From positions 434,001-498,000 of the forward strand of contig JADKAS010000001.1 in the NCBI GenBank assembly GCA_016715245.1: 64,000 nt of DNA. Direction: 5' to 3'. The stretch is from Saprospiraceae bacterium. GTDB lineage: Bacteria > Bacteroidota > Bacteroidia > Chitinophagales > Saprospiraceae. The position numbers and the translations under genes were made by a program. Below the pieces are notes generated by a model that did not search any database, had not been told where the DNA came from, and saw nothing but the letters and a program-made list of their open reading frames with translations. Below are positions 8,538 through 20,800 of this stretch, piece by piece. Every line of letters begins with the position of its first letter. The first letter of the stretch is position 1.

Positions 8538-9911
8538 TTATTTTTTCCAAGGGAGCCTGTCCACTTGTCTTCCGATTTCAGTACCGTATCTCAAACCTTC
8601 ATCACAGTCCATTCTGAAGTGTACACCAAGATAAATTCTTGAAAATGCATTTTCTTCTGCCATGGCACGTAAACTGGTAAATGCTTTTGGTGTACCATAA
8701 AACTCAGTTCTGTTTTCATGGCAACGGTCTGTCATAGCATACGAATAACCGAATTCGCTGGCAAGTACTTCAGCACCACCGGCTCCAAAAGTGGAGTGTC
8801 CGGAAGGATAGGCCGGAAAAGCAGGTGTAATACCTTTAACGCCGGAGACAGGGTCGTTTAATTTTGTTTGCCATTCAGGATTGATATTTCTTCTGATATA
8901 GGTCTCCGGTCTTTCTACATTGTAGTGATATTTTGAATTCCAGCAACCTACGGCAATATCATTTAAGGTTATGCCCAATTTTGCATTGGAAACAATCGCT
9001 TTTTCAAGACTTACCTCTTCATGAGCATAAATCTGGTTGGCAATCGCCAGAAAACGAATCGGTGGACTGAATGTCAAACCAAGAAGGTCATCACTCCAAA
9101 ACACCCCTATATTTACCAGGTTCTGATTTTTTACGGTTTCAACCACTTCAAGGGCCTGTACATATAATTCTGATTGAGGATCATCACTGTGTGTTATAGG
9201 TGGACGGCATATTTTCATGTCTTCACTGATGACAAAGGTTCTGGCTTGTCCCCAGTAAGGAAACATACCGTTTTGTAACCCGGCAGAAGTGGGTCTCCAG
9301 TCACCGGGCTTATTATATCTTGTGGCCCAGTTGTATCCCTGGAAAATGTCCAGATAGGCATCTGTACTGACTACATCAGTTTTGGCCCAATTCCATACCG
9401 CAGCGGCTACTTCCTTACCATATAAATTGGAACGGTTAAAAACTTCTGAATCTATTTCATTGCTGTACTGATCATTGTATTTCTTCTCAAGCAAGGTCAT
9501 TTTGGCAATCAGGTTTTCACTGATATGAGGGAAAAACCTTTTCATCAAGTACGCTTGAACAGCATTATACACAGTAGGCCAGTGGTATTCAACGCCTTTA
9601 AATACGGCAGGGATTTCAACACCAACTTCATGTTGAATCGATTGGTATTCAGGCATTCCTGCCACAAGGGCTTCGTAACAAGCAATACCAAGATAACCTT
9701 GAGCTGCCGTGGTAGGGCAGGGGCGGTAACCCGGAGCAAACCTGTCGATTTCAATATATAAATCATTCCATTCCTGCGCTACTTTTGACGCATATTGCGC
9801 TGCAGGAAGGCTGATCTGAATTTCATCACCTTGCGGAATATCTTTTTTACAGGACGATAATACCAGCATTCCTGAAAATAAAAGAAAAGAAATTTTAGTG
9901 AATAATCTCAT
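8538..9911 (-). CDS. vanadium-dependent haloperoxidase / PAP2-type lipoprotein
   Basis: A 457-residue exported lipoprotein (lipobox LVLSSC, Cys21) of the PAP2/vanadium chloroperoxidase superfamily. All three parts of the active-site signature are present: K-x6-RP in KYHYNVERP, PSGHS at 369-373, and SR-x5-H-x3-D at 424-435 (SRIYLGVHFRMD). These residues bind vanadate in haloperoxidases or phosphate in acid phosphatases of the same fold, so either activity is possible. Length and architecture (helical N-terminal half, core in the C-terminal half) fit the bacterial haloperoxidase group. A TATCTTTG box 54 bp upstream on the minus strand (9965-9972) is the likely promoter. The gene is monocistronic. 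Confidence 0.88.
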   Translation of the reverse strand: MRLFTKISFLLFSGMLVLSSCKKDIPQGDEIQISLPAAQYASKVAQEWNDLYIEIDRFAPGYRPCPTTAAQGYLGIACYEALVAGMPEYQSIQHEVGVEIPAVFKGVEYHWPTVYNAVQAYLMKRFFPHISENLIAKMTLLEKKYNDQYSNEIDSEVFNRSNLYGKEVAAAVWNWAKTDVVSTDAYLDIFQGYNWATRYNKPGDWRPTSAGLQNGMFPYWGQARTFVISEDMKICRPPITHSDDPQSELYVQALEVVETVKNQNLVNIGVFWSDDLLGLTFSPPIRFLAIANQIYAHEEVSLEKAIVSNAKLGITLNDIAVGCWNSKYHYNVERPETYIRRNINPEWQTKLNDPVSGVKGITPAFPAYPSGHSTFGAGGAEVLASEFGYSYAMTDRCHENRTEFYGTPKAFTSLRAMAEENAFSRIYLGVHFRMDCDEGLRYGTEIGRQVDRLPWKK

Positions 9912-9964
9912 GGGAAAATCTTAAAAATGTTAAACAAATATGTATTGTTGCTTTAAATCAGACG

Positions 9965-9972
9965 CAAAGATA
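9965..9972 (-). promoter_or_regulatory. -7 promoter box of the haloperoxidase gene
   Basis: Read on the minus strand this is TATCTTTG, a perfect match to the Bacteroidota TAnnTTTG element, placed 54 bp before the start codon. Confidence 0.6.
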
Positions 9973-10397
9973 GTAACTGTCTTCTAGTCAGCCAAATTAT
10001 TGGTTATAATTTTTTCTTGTAAAATAAACAATATTTATCCATCGGCTACAAAAGGAATCCTTCACCTTTTATATATCGAAACAAAGTATATTAAAAGAAT
10101 TATGAATTTATCCTAAGACTTTTTACTTGTTCAAAATAAATAATGAATAAAATTAAAAGTGTAATTAAAATCCTGTAATATATAATATATTTTATATAAA
10201 CAAAATACATATCTAATTTAATTATTATATGTTAAAATATGTCATTATTTTACATTTTTTTTTAAAAAACATATACGAACAAAGTGAAAACTTTTTACTT
10301 TTACAGGATTTTAGCAATGTTTCAATTTCCCCAAAAGAGACCAAATAATTTTTTGGACTTTTTTATTATTATATCTTATAACTAAACCATCTGAGAA
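9973..10397 (+). promoter_or_regulatory. AT-rich divergent intergenic region before the giant surface protein
   Basis: About 425 bp of very AT-rich DNA with no gene. Near its right end, at about 10293-10302, is TTACTTTTAC, which differs from the TAnnTTTG consensus only in the last base. The same ten bases occur upstream of the second dockerin-like gene (about 20763-20772), so this may be a shared promoter form for the two loci. The implied leader here is about 95 nt. Confidence 0.4.
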
Positions 10398-13300
10398 ATG
10401 AGAAGTTTGTACACTAAATTTTTAACATTAATTTTTGTTTTTCTGACTACGTACATACATAGCCAGATTACTATTACTGTAACGGGTAATTTAAATACTA
10501 CTCCAAATCTTTTAGCTACATATCCAAATTTGACTGCAGCTTTAAATGCTTTAAACGCTGTAACGGTAATGACAGGGCCTGTCATTTTGACTTGCGACGC
10601 CGGAACATCAGAAACCGCACCCGCAACAGGATTTACCATAGGTAGCGCCTCGCTCAATTCGGTTTTGAGTTCAACAAATACTATTACGATTAATACAACA
10701 GGAGGTGTAGTCACCATTAATGCGAACGTTGGAACAGCCACACCTGGTAGTGCCGCTCCGGATGGTATATTGAAACTATTGGGTGCTGATTATGTTGAAA
10801 TAAATGGATTGACTTTTACAGATGGTAACGCTGCCAATCCGGCAACAATGGAATATGGGTTAGGTCTTTTCAAAAGAGCTGCAGGTGATGGTTGTAACAA
10901 TAACTTAATTCGTAATTGTACCTTTAATATGCAACGTATCAATAATGCAGGTAGTTCAGGTCCTATGTTTGAAGGTTCTGTCGGTATTTTGGTCATAAAT
11001 TCAATTCCTACTGCAGCAACTACTTCACTGACACCCACAAATGGTGGTACTCTTGCTACAAATGGTACCAATTCAGAAAATAGATTTCAGCTAAATACGA
11101 TAAATGGAGGTAATTACGGAATTGGGTTGAGTGGCTTTCTTGCCACAACAGGGGTAGGTCCAACACCCGTAGCAACAACTTTTCTTGGTGATTTAAATAA
11201 CCAAGTTGGTACGACTGGCAGAGGAAATACCATTCTGAATTTCGGTGGTGGAGCGGCTACAAGTCCATCTGCAGGTATACGAGCCAACAACCAATGGGGT
11301 ATTTCTATTGTGGACAACACCATTGATAATAATAACGGGGGAGGAGTAAACCACACTACGACACTTCGGGGCATTTTTGCACAAGCTGGTACCTCTGCCA
11401 ACGCTACTATTGTTAACAATACTGTAACTGTCCGTTCCGGGGCCACTACAAGCGGTTTAGTTGCCATTGAAAATGGTATCGGTTCAACAGCGGCCTCAAA
11501 CACGATTAATATCAATAGCAATACGATCAGGCTTTCTTACACAACGGCAACTTCGGGTGTTATGACTGCCATTACTAATTCCTCCTCTGCGGCAGCTGTA
11601 AACATCAATTTGAATAATATACAAGGCGTGCCCGCAGCCAACTATCCTTCAACGAGTACCAACATCCCAATGATTATTGGTGGAAGCCCTGGAGGCACCT
11701 TAAGTGTATCAAATAATACGATTTCTAATTTTACTTTAACCGGAGCAAGCGGCACTTTTAGGGCTATTACGGCATCTACTCCAACAGGACTTTATACTGT
11801 AGATGGTAACACCATTGAAAATATCTCTTACACTACAGTTGGTTCGACGGGTAGCATTACGGGTATATATAACCTCGCATCAGCCACTTTACAGAATGTA
11901 AACAATAATATTATTAGGAATTTTTCTACACCAACTACCGGTACATTAAATGGTATCCAGAATAATACAGTAGCTGGAACATTCCAATGCCAAAACAATC
12001 AGATTTATAACTTTACCACCAGCGCTGGCGGTGCCGGGGGTTTTTCTGCAAATGGTATTACCTGGTCAAATGCCAACGTAACTATCAGTGGGAATTTAAT
12101 TTATTCCATCAACAGTACAGGTACAACTGGTGGAACGAGTGGTACTATAAATGGTATTACGCACTCAGGTGCTGCTACCGTTACCCGCAACGCCATTTAT
12201 GACCTTTCTTCCAACAGTACTAATGCGGTCATTAATGGTATAAATGTTAATGCAACAGGTACGAATAATGTCAACAACAACCTTGTGGGTGATTTGCGGG
12301 CACCAAACTCAACGGGAAATATTGCTATCAGTGGTATCCTGGTTGCTTCAGGTACCACCAATAACATCTTCCACAACACCGTCAATATCGCTTCTACCAC
12401 CACGAGTGCAACTAATTTTGGTACGAGCGCTATTTACTTCAGCAGTTCGTCACCTGTCAACAATTTGAGGAACAATATTTTTGTCAATACCTCCGACCCT
12501 GGTCCTACGGGTGGATTTACAGCAGCCATACGTTACACAATTGCGCCAACTACCACCAACTTCCCAGTGGCAAACAATAACAACTTTTATTATGCCGGTA
12601 CGGCAGCTGCCAACCGGGTTATTTATTGTGAAGGTAGCTCTGCTACACCCTCCAATGGCCAGCAAACTATCGCCCTTTATAAGACCTATATTAGTGTGAC
12701 CTTGCCTGCAGTTGGTAGGGAAGGTGCCTCTGTCTCGGAAGTACCCAATTGGGCTTCCACTACAGGTTCCAATCCCATCACCAACTTCCTACAATACAAT
12801 ACTGCCATTTCCACCCAAATTGAACAAGGCGGGCTATTAGGTACTGGTATTTCTACAGATTTTGCAGTCACAACACGTTGCCCTGGCGGCGGTTGCCCTG
12901 GTGCTGCTGCAACACCCGATAGAGGAGCTTGGGAACTAAATGGTACGCCATTGGATTTGACCGGGCCATCTATCACCTATACCGATTTATCCAACGCTGG
13001 TGCTGGCCCTACTTCCAGAACGACCACATCTTTTGCTGCGATCACAGATGCAAGCGGCGTTAATACAACAGCAGGTACCAATCCACGGATTTACTATAAA
13101 AAATCAACAGACCCCGATGTGTTCAATGACAATACTGCCGGCACAACAGGCTGGAAGTTTGCGCAAACAAGTTCTGGCTCTACCCCTTTTGACTTTACTA
13201 TTGACTACACATTGTTGAATAGTGCGCCTGTGGTAGTTGGTGATGTCATTCAATACTTTGTGGTAGCGCAAGACTTGGGCGTTCCAACCGTGAGCATCAA

Positions 13301-16300
13301 TGCAGGTACTTTCGCATTAACACCAGCCAGTGTTGCGCTGACCAGTGCAGCGTTCCCAATTGGTGGCTCGATTAAAAGTTATACTATAGTACCAAGCATC
13401 TCTGGTATCCTGACGGTTCCGGGCACCCATGCATCGCTGACGTTGGCAGGAGGTGCTTTTGAGGCTATCAACAATGCTGTTGTCACCGGCAATATCACTA
13501 TTGATATTGATGGTGATTTGACGGGTGAAAACGGCACCATCGGCCTTAATCAGTTTAACAGTCCTTTTACTGTGACCATCAAACCCAAAACTTCTGCCCG
13601 TAGTATTACGGGTAGTTCTTCAGGAGGAAGCATCATCAGGTTGAATGGTGCTGATCGAGTTACCATAGATGGCAGCACGAGTGGGGGTACGGACAAGAGC
13701 CTGACTATTGAAAACACCGCATCAACCAGCAACTCTACCGTAATCTGGGTGTCGAGCCTTGGAACAGGCGCAGGTGCCACAAACAACACGATTAAAAATT
13801 GCAATATCAAAGGTGGCAATATTGTTACCAATACCGCATCTTTTGGCATTTTTGCCGGAGGAACTACCATTTCCGATGGCGGAACAGGTGATGACAACGA
13901 CGACCTTACAATTCAGAATAATACCATTACAAAGGCAAGCATCGGCGTTTATGCACGTGCTGCCTCAACGGGTGTTCTGAACAACTTAAATATCGTTGGC
14001 AATACCATCGGCTCTGCAACGGCTACGGACTATATCACCAGAAAGGGTATCACCATTGCACAGGCAACCAATGGTTCGATTAACAGCAACACCGTTTTCA
14101 ACTTGATAACGGCCTCAGTCTCGGGTACTTTAACAGCCATTGAGTCTGGTGCTGGGGTAACGAATTACACTATACACAGAAACAATATTGATGAAATCTC
14201 GAACACGGGAACCAGTGTATTTAGGGGTGGTCAAGGTATCACCTTAAATACAGGTGCTGTTGGAGCCAACGTTTCGGTATTCAACAACATGATAGGAAAC
14301 CTGAAAGGGGATGGTTCTGGAACCCTAACCAATAACTCATGGGGAGTTATGGTATTGTCTGGTGGTGGGTATGCCATTGACTACAACACCATCAACATTG
14401 ATGACAACCGTTTGACAACTGGTAGTGCTGACCTCTCCGGAGGTATTCACTTGGCTGCAACTGCGACTTCTGTATCTTTAAGAAACAACTTGATATCAGT
14501 GACTGGCCTGCCAGGCAATCTAACAACTGGTAGAATGTTCGGCATTCACTCACTCGCTGCCGCACCATTCACTGTTTCCAATTATAACGACTTGTACGTA
14601 ACGGGTGCCCAGCATAGTGTTGGCTTCCTGACTTCGAACAGAAATACATTGGCTGACTGGCAGACAGCCTCCAGTCAAGATGCAAACTCCATTTTTGTGT
14701 TACCGCTTTATCAATCGGCAACCGATTTGCACCTCAACATGGGCTTGACCAACACACAATTGGAACAAGGCGGTATAGTCGTAGCAGGTATCACGACTGA
14801 CTTCGACGGCAATGCACGCCCAGGCCCCGCAGGTTCAGTGAACGGTGGGGGTACAATACCTGATATTGGTGCCGATGAGTTTGACGGCGTTCCTGCCGTC
14901 CCGATGACCTATGTATCCTCAACGGTTACACAGGTAACGGGTGGTTCAGCTACGCCCTCCACCAACCAACAAGTCATCAGGATTGAAGTGGTAACTGCGG
15001 GGGTTGTTAGCCCGATTTCACTTACCAGCCTTACACTTAATGCCAACGGTACAACGAACATAGCAGATATCAATGCTGCGACGGCCAAGATTTATTATAC
15101 AGGAGCGACACCGACTTTCACCCCGGTAGGCTTGTTTGGGTCTCTGACGCCAACCATAGCAAACTTCAACATTACAGGTACTCAGACTCTTTTGTCGGGC
15201 AGCAACTATTTCTGGTTGGCCTATGACGTTACGGCTGGTGCGACAAACGGAAACCTGCTTGATGGTGAATGTGTCAGCATCACGGTAGGTTCCCCGCAAA
15301 CACCGACGGTCACGATGCCTTCCGGAAGCAGGACAATTGTAGGCCCAATGGCTGGCAACTACAACGTAGGTACAGGACAGGTATTTCCCAATTTTGTTAC
15401 TATCACTGAAGCAGTTTCCAACCTTAACTCCAGGGGTGTCTCTGCTGCCGTTACGGTTACTTTGTTGGATGCTACTTACAATGTAGGTACAGGGGAGTCC
15501 TTCCCGCTCACCATCAATGAAATTACAGGTGCCAGTGCCACAAATACCATTTCGATTAAGCCAGCTACTGGTGTTACATCTGCCATTTCTGGTTCATCAA
15601 CTTCTTCCATTTTTATTTTGAATGGGGCCGATTATGTGACCATCAATGGTACAAATTCGGCTACGGTGAATTCATGTTGCCCGTTACCGGTTTCAGCGAC
15701 TCGTGACCTTACCATTACCAATACCAATACCGGAACTTCCAGTGCGGTAGTTTGGGTACAAACAACTGCCGGTGCGAATGCAGCTACGAACAACCAGGTT
15801 ATCAACTGTAACTTGGTCGGCAGCGGCGTTACTCAAACGCTTTTTGGTGTAGGCTCCGGCTCTGCAACCATCAGCACATCCAGTTTGGGTACTAGCAACA
15901 ACAACAACTCTTTTATTAACAACAACATCAGTGGGGTTCAGTATGGCATATACTCGCAAGGGGCAAGTTTAGCAACCAAAAATACGGGTACTATCATCAA
16001 TCAAAACATTATCTCCACTAGTGCAAATACAAAAGGTGGTATCTGGGTTGGCTTTGAAGATGCGCCAACGATTTCATGCAACTCCGTTTCAAACATTGCC
16101 CAAACAAGTTCACCTGACGTATTTGGTATTACATTAGGAATGGGAACATCGGTATCTGCGACTACATCGGCTGGCAATGAGGTGACTAATGCTTCGGTAA
16201 CCAACAATATAATAGGTTCAGTTGTGAACTCCGGAACTTTTTCAGCGGTTGGTATTGCGGTTGCATCAGCGGCATCAGGTACCACTTTAATTGCTAATAA

Positions 16301-19300
16301 TATGATAAGTGGTGTTGCAGCCAATGGTACAAGTGGTGACTTCAGTGCTGGTATCATTCTTGGTGGTGGAACGGGTTCAATCACCAATGTTTATAACAAC
16401 ACCGTTGCGATGCAGGAACAATAACCGTGGTTCTGCGGGCACCCAAACATCTGCATGTTTGGCAGTCACCAACTCGACAGAGCCGGTCTTAGATTTGAGG
16501 AACAATATTTTCACCAACACTCAGTTGGGCAATTCGAGTGCTACGGTACGCTTTGCGGCTATCGCATTGGGATATAGCACCTTTACAACTTTGACATCAA
16601 ACAACAATGACTTGTTTTGTGCAGGAGCAGGACCAGGCACTTACCAAATTGGTATCACAGGTACTGTTGTCGCAGGCACAAATAGAACCACACTTTTAAA
16701 TTGGCAGACTGCTACGAGCCAAGATGCACAATCAATTAATGTGCTTCCTACTTTTATGTCTTCAACAGATCTGCACATGAACATGGGCCTTACCTCCACA
16801 CAATTGGAGTCTGGCGGTGCAGTAGTTGGTGTAGCAAATGACATTGATTGCCAGACCCGCCCAGGCCCTACAGGTTCTGTGAATGGCGGTGCCACAGCAC
16901 CAGACATGGGTGCTGACGAGTTTGACGGTGTGCCTGCGGTACCGATGACGTATGTTTCTTCTACCGTAACACAGGTAACGGGTGGTGCCTTCGCTGGCGT
17001 CATCAACCAGGAAATCATCAGGATACAGGTGGTGACGGCTGGCACACTTAGCCCGCTATCTTTGACAAGTCTTGATTTGAATGCGACTGGCACGTCCTTT
17101 ATTACGGACATTAACGCCACTACGGCCAAAGTTTATTATACAGGAGCATCCACTACTTTCAGTACGGGAACCTTGTTTGGCGCCACTACTCCTACGATAG
17201 CGACCTTTACGGTAGCAGGTACACAGACCCTGGCTTCAGGCAACAACTATTTCTGGTTGGCCTATGATGTTATACCGGGTGCAACCCCAGGCAATTTCAT
17301 TGACGGTGAATGTACCAGTATCACGGTTGGTTCGCCTCAGGCACCTTCCACGCCAGCCCCTGGCGGAAACAAAGTGATTGTGGGCCCAATGGCTGGCAAC
17401 TACAACGTAGGAACAGCTATGACCTTCCCCAATTTTGCAACGCTTACCAATGCCATTGCTAACCTGAATGCAAGGGGTGTTTCTGCAGCGGTTACACTGA
17501 CGTTGATGGATGCCACCTACAATGCTGGTTCCGGGGAGACTTTCCCGATAAATATTAACACGATTGCAGGTGCCAGTGGCGTGAACACGATCACCATCAG
17601 ACCTAATACGGGCGTGGCAGCTGCCATTTCAGGTGCTTCGGCCACTTCAGGTATCTTCAAATTGAATGGTGCAGACTATGTGACTATCAATGGACTTAAC
17701 ACCGGTGGTAGTTCCCTTAGCATTGTCAATACAAGTGCCACAACTACTTCTTGTGTAATCTGGATTGCCAGCGCCAGTGTGACGGATGGAGCAACCAACA
17801 ATGTCATAAGAAACTGTAGCTTGACAGGTGCAAGCAATACCACCACGGTGGCAGGCATCATCGCTGGCAGTGGCACAACCTTGGGCGATGCTGCACAATC
17901 GCCCAATTCCAACAATACCATCGCCGGCAATACCATCAAGACTGCCCAAAACGGCTTGTACTTGCGGGGAGAAGCCACCACCTTCGACGATAGTTGGGTT
18001 GTTAGCAAAAACGTGATTGGTTCTACAGTCGGTGCTGAAAAAATGACCTTCCGGGGAATTTTGATTGGCAACGCCCTTAATATGGCCGTTGACTCCAACA
18101 CCATAATAGGTGTAGTATCAACTGCTTCTTCTTCTTCAACGACGACCGGAATCCATGTGGCTTTCGCAACATCTGGCGGCTCTGTCACCAGAAACAGCAT
18201 CAGGGACATCAAACAGATAAATACAACAGGATGGGGAAGCAACGGTATTTTCCTTGCTCAAACCTCCACAACTGCCAACCTGGCCGTTGCCAATAACTTT
18301 ATTTCCGATGTAGCTTCTGATGGTTTTAATGATGATACTGCTAGTGACAACGGTTATGGAATTATGGTAAATACAGGAGGTGGGTACAATATCTACAACA
18401 ATACCATTGCTATGAATACAGAACAAGTCAAGACAACTGGCATAACTGCTGCGATAAATATAGCAGAAGCAGTAGCCACGACTTCTTCACTCAATATTAG
18501 AAATAATATCTTCTCAACCACGCAAACGGTCGGAACCAATTACAGTATTTATAATGCCTCTTTGGGTGGAAACGCCATTTTTACAAATATCAACTACAAC
18601 GATTATGTGTCTACGGAGCATATTGGATTTTTGACAACCAGCAGAACAACACTTGGTGATTGGCAGACAGCCACCGCACAAGACGCCAACTCCGTCAACA
18701 TCGCACCCGTGTTCACCTCCGCCACCGACCTGCACCTGCCTGACGGCAGCAACGGTTCGTTGTTCGACCTGGGCACCCCGATTGCAGGCATCACCAAGGA
18801 TATTGACAACCAGGACCGCTCTGCTACTGCCCCTGATATGGGCGCAGACGAGTTCAGCCCGATTACACTCAACCTTACGGCATTTATTGAAGGATATTAT
18901 ACCGGAGGTACACCACCCATGAGAAATGTACTTCAACTTAGTGGTGTAATCGGATCAACCCCTACGCAGTGTGATACGATAACGGTACAACTTAGAAATT
19001 CAACTTTTCCATATGCCGTTGCGGCAAGTTTTATGGGCGTTTTGAACAGAGATGGAATTCTAGCTTGTAAATTTCCATCTGACAAACAAGGTGGCACGTA
19101 TTTTGTAGCTTTACAACACCGGAATGCTTTGGAAACCTGGAGTGGAGGAGGAGATGGGTTGTCTGCAACATCGTTTTCAGCAGTCACCACCAATTATAAC
19201 TTTACTACCTCTGCTAATCAGGCGTATGGAGGAAATATGGTTGGTATGGGTGGCGGCGGTACAGCACCATTTGCGATTTATTCAGGAGATATAGATAATA

Positions 19301-19455
19301 ATGGTGAGGTATCATCAGGTGACTTTACCATCTGGAAGACCAATAGTGGTCAAGAAGGCTACAATGAATCAGATTTGGATGGTAATGGCGAGGTATCATC
19401 AGGTGACTTTACCATCTTGAAGACCAATAGTGGCGTTGAAGTTATGAACCCTTAA
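10398..19455 (+). CDS. giant secreted beta-helix protein with dockerin-like C-terminus (frameshift at about 16412)
   Basis: About 3,018 residues once a one-base shift at 16411-16414 is bridged; both sides continue the same beta-helix pattern. A signal peptide (ends YIHSQ) is followed by four asparagine-, threonine- and glycine-rich parallel beta-helix segments built from turns such as NNTISNFT and GADYVTING. Two copies of a domain resembling the BNR-associated N-terminal domain of Bacteroidota sialidases lie at about residues 1503-1630 and 2183-2310 (MTYVSSTVTQVTGG ... YFWLAYDV). From about 2822 a C-terminal module begins (LNLTAFIEGYY, DTITVQLRNST, QHRNALETW, QAYGGNMVGMGGGG). It ends in two EF-hand loops, DIDNNGEVSSGD and DLDGNGEVSSGD, at about 2964-3005: a dockerin-like pair with Ca ligands at loop positions 1, 3, 5, 9 and 12. 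There is no canonical T9SS tail. A likely adhesin or matrix component. Base composition is visibly richer in G+C from about 12.6 to 18.87 kb. Confidence 0.85.
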
Positions 19456-19487
19456 TATAAAATTATAAAATTAAAAATCAATAGACA

Positions 19488-20603
19488 ATGAATAATTATT
19501 TTAAAAATTTTAAACTTTTTTTACCATTAACCATTTCAATTTTAATGGTAGGTTTATTATCAGCTCAGCCACGAATAGGATTGAGAATGACAAATGCAGT
19601 TAGAACCGGTCCTAATACTTTAACTTGGGACATAGAAATTCGAAATTCAGGCACTGGTACTATCAATTATGAAAATGGTAGTATTAATACATTAACTACA
19701 ACTGGGGCTTTACCAGCCGGTACTCTTGCTTACGTTGCAGGTCTTGATTTTCCGGGACTTAGTTTTGCACCAGTAGCACAAATCAGTGGTGGTCAAACTC
19801 GTTTTAGACTCAATGCGCAGGACCCTATTAATATACCATTATCAAGCTCCTTTCAAAAATTGGCAACTGTTACTTTTACTTCGGGTATGGCATTGCCCCT
19901 AACCCAAATTTTTGCGCGATTGAATCAATTAGATGTAATTCCAAGAATTGAAATTACGGGACGTGTTGGTTTAACTAGTTCTACTTATTCGATTGCAAAT
20001 AGTAATTTGGATATTGAATCATTAAACAATATATTATTTCCTGTTAAATTAGTAGATTTTTCTGCTGAAAAGGCAGGAGAAAGACGCGCCAAACTGTATT
20101 GGAGTTCTGCATCTGAAATTAATACTTCTCATTTTACAATTGAAAAAAGTGAAGATGCATTAAATTTTAAACCGATTGGAGAAGTCAAAGCAGCCGGAAA
20201 TAGCAACACTATATTGGATTATGATTTTTACGATGAAAAAGTGCTTGTAGGTCGATCTAATACCATTGTGTATTACAGATTGAAAATGGTTGACCTGGAT
20301 GGGACATTTGAATATTCTGATACCCGAGGAGTTAATTTCGAAAGTGACCAAACTTATGGGGTAATCATGTATCCAAATCCGACGTCTTCGTTGTTGAACC
20401 TTGACATCAATAAGTCTTCATTTACAGAAGAAAATGCAGAGGTACAAGTATTTGATGCTGTGGGTCAATTGATTTTTGCCAAAAAAGTAATCGGAACAGG
20501 TATTGAAACTATTGATATGGGTAGAATGACCAACGGAGTCTACCATGTGGTGTTTACGCAAGGCGACCAAATCTTCAGAGAAAAAATAGTAAAAATTGAT
20601 TAA
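19488..20603 (+). CDS. exported beta-sandwich protein with T9SS type A sorting domain (possible dockerin partner, pair 1)
   Basis: A 371-residue protein that starts 32 bp after the giant gene and is surely co-transcribed. Signal peptide 1-26 ends LLSAQ. Residues about 27-185 are an all-beta region with LTWDIEIRNSGTG, a central RFRLNAQDP strand and FQKLATVTFTSG. The layout and the 'xLATVTF' edge strand recall cohesin or other Ig-like sandwiches (by eye only). Residues about 186-285 form a fibronectin-like region common in T9SS cargo (FPVKLVDFSAE ... SEINTSHFTIEKS ... YYRLKMVDLDG). The last 75 residues are a type A sorting domain: YPNPTSS, VFDAVGQLIF, MTNGVYHVVF and a basic end REKIVKID. It should be secreted by T9SS and lipid-anchored at the surface. 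Its companion lacks such a tail, which suggests this protein anchors it. Confidence 0.8.
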   Translation: MNNYFKNFKLFLPLTISILMVGLLSAQPRIGLRMTNAVRTGPNTLTWDIEIRNSGTGTINYENGSINTLTTTGALPAGTLAYVAGLDFPGLSFAPVAQISGGQTRFRLNAQDPINIPLSSSFQKLATVTFTSGMALPLTQIFARLNQLDVIPRIEITGRVGLTSSTYSIANSNLDIESLNNILFPVKLVDFSAEKAGERRAKLYWSSASEINTSHFTIEKSEDALNFKPIGEVKAAGNSNTILDYDFYDEKVLVGRSNTIVYYRLKMVDLDGTFEYSDTRGVNFESDQTYGVIMYPNPTSSLLNLDINKSSFTEENAEVQVFDAVGQLIFAKKVIGTGIETIDMGRMTNGVYHVVFTQGDQIFREKIVKID

Positions 20604-20630
20604 GTAGTCAATTTTTGCCAGATAAAAAAG

Positions 20631-20665
20631 AACCCTGATATCTACATATCGGGGTTTTTCTTTTT
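20631..20665 (+). terminator. terminator of the first surface-protein pair
   Basis: An 11-bp stem with one G-T wobble (20631-20641 with 20646-20656), a 4-nt loop (CTAC) and a T-rich tail. It separates pair 1 from pair 2. Confidence 0.85.
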
Positions 20666-20800
20666 GTTTTAGGGTTTTCTACCATTCAATCAGAAATTAC
20701 CACCATTTAATCATATTTTTACACATTATGTAAAAAAAAATTTGTTATTATAAAAAAACTATCTTACTTTTACCATGTTTTAAAAGAAAATTTAAAAAAA

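Noticed and set aside
11114..18242. Long open frames on the minus strand opposite the giant gene
   Set aside because: They are by-products of the repetitive Thr/Asn/Gly-rich codons of the sense strand. They have no ribosome site or family resemblance and are low in complexity.
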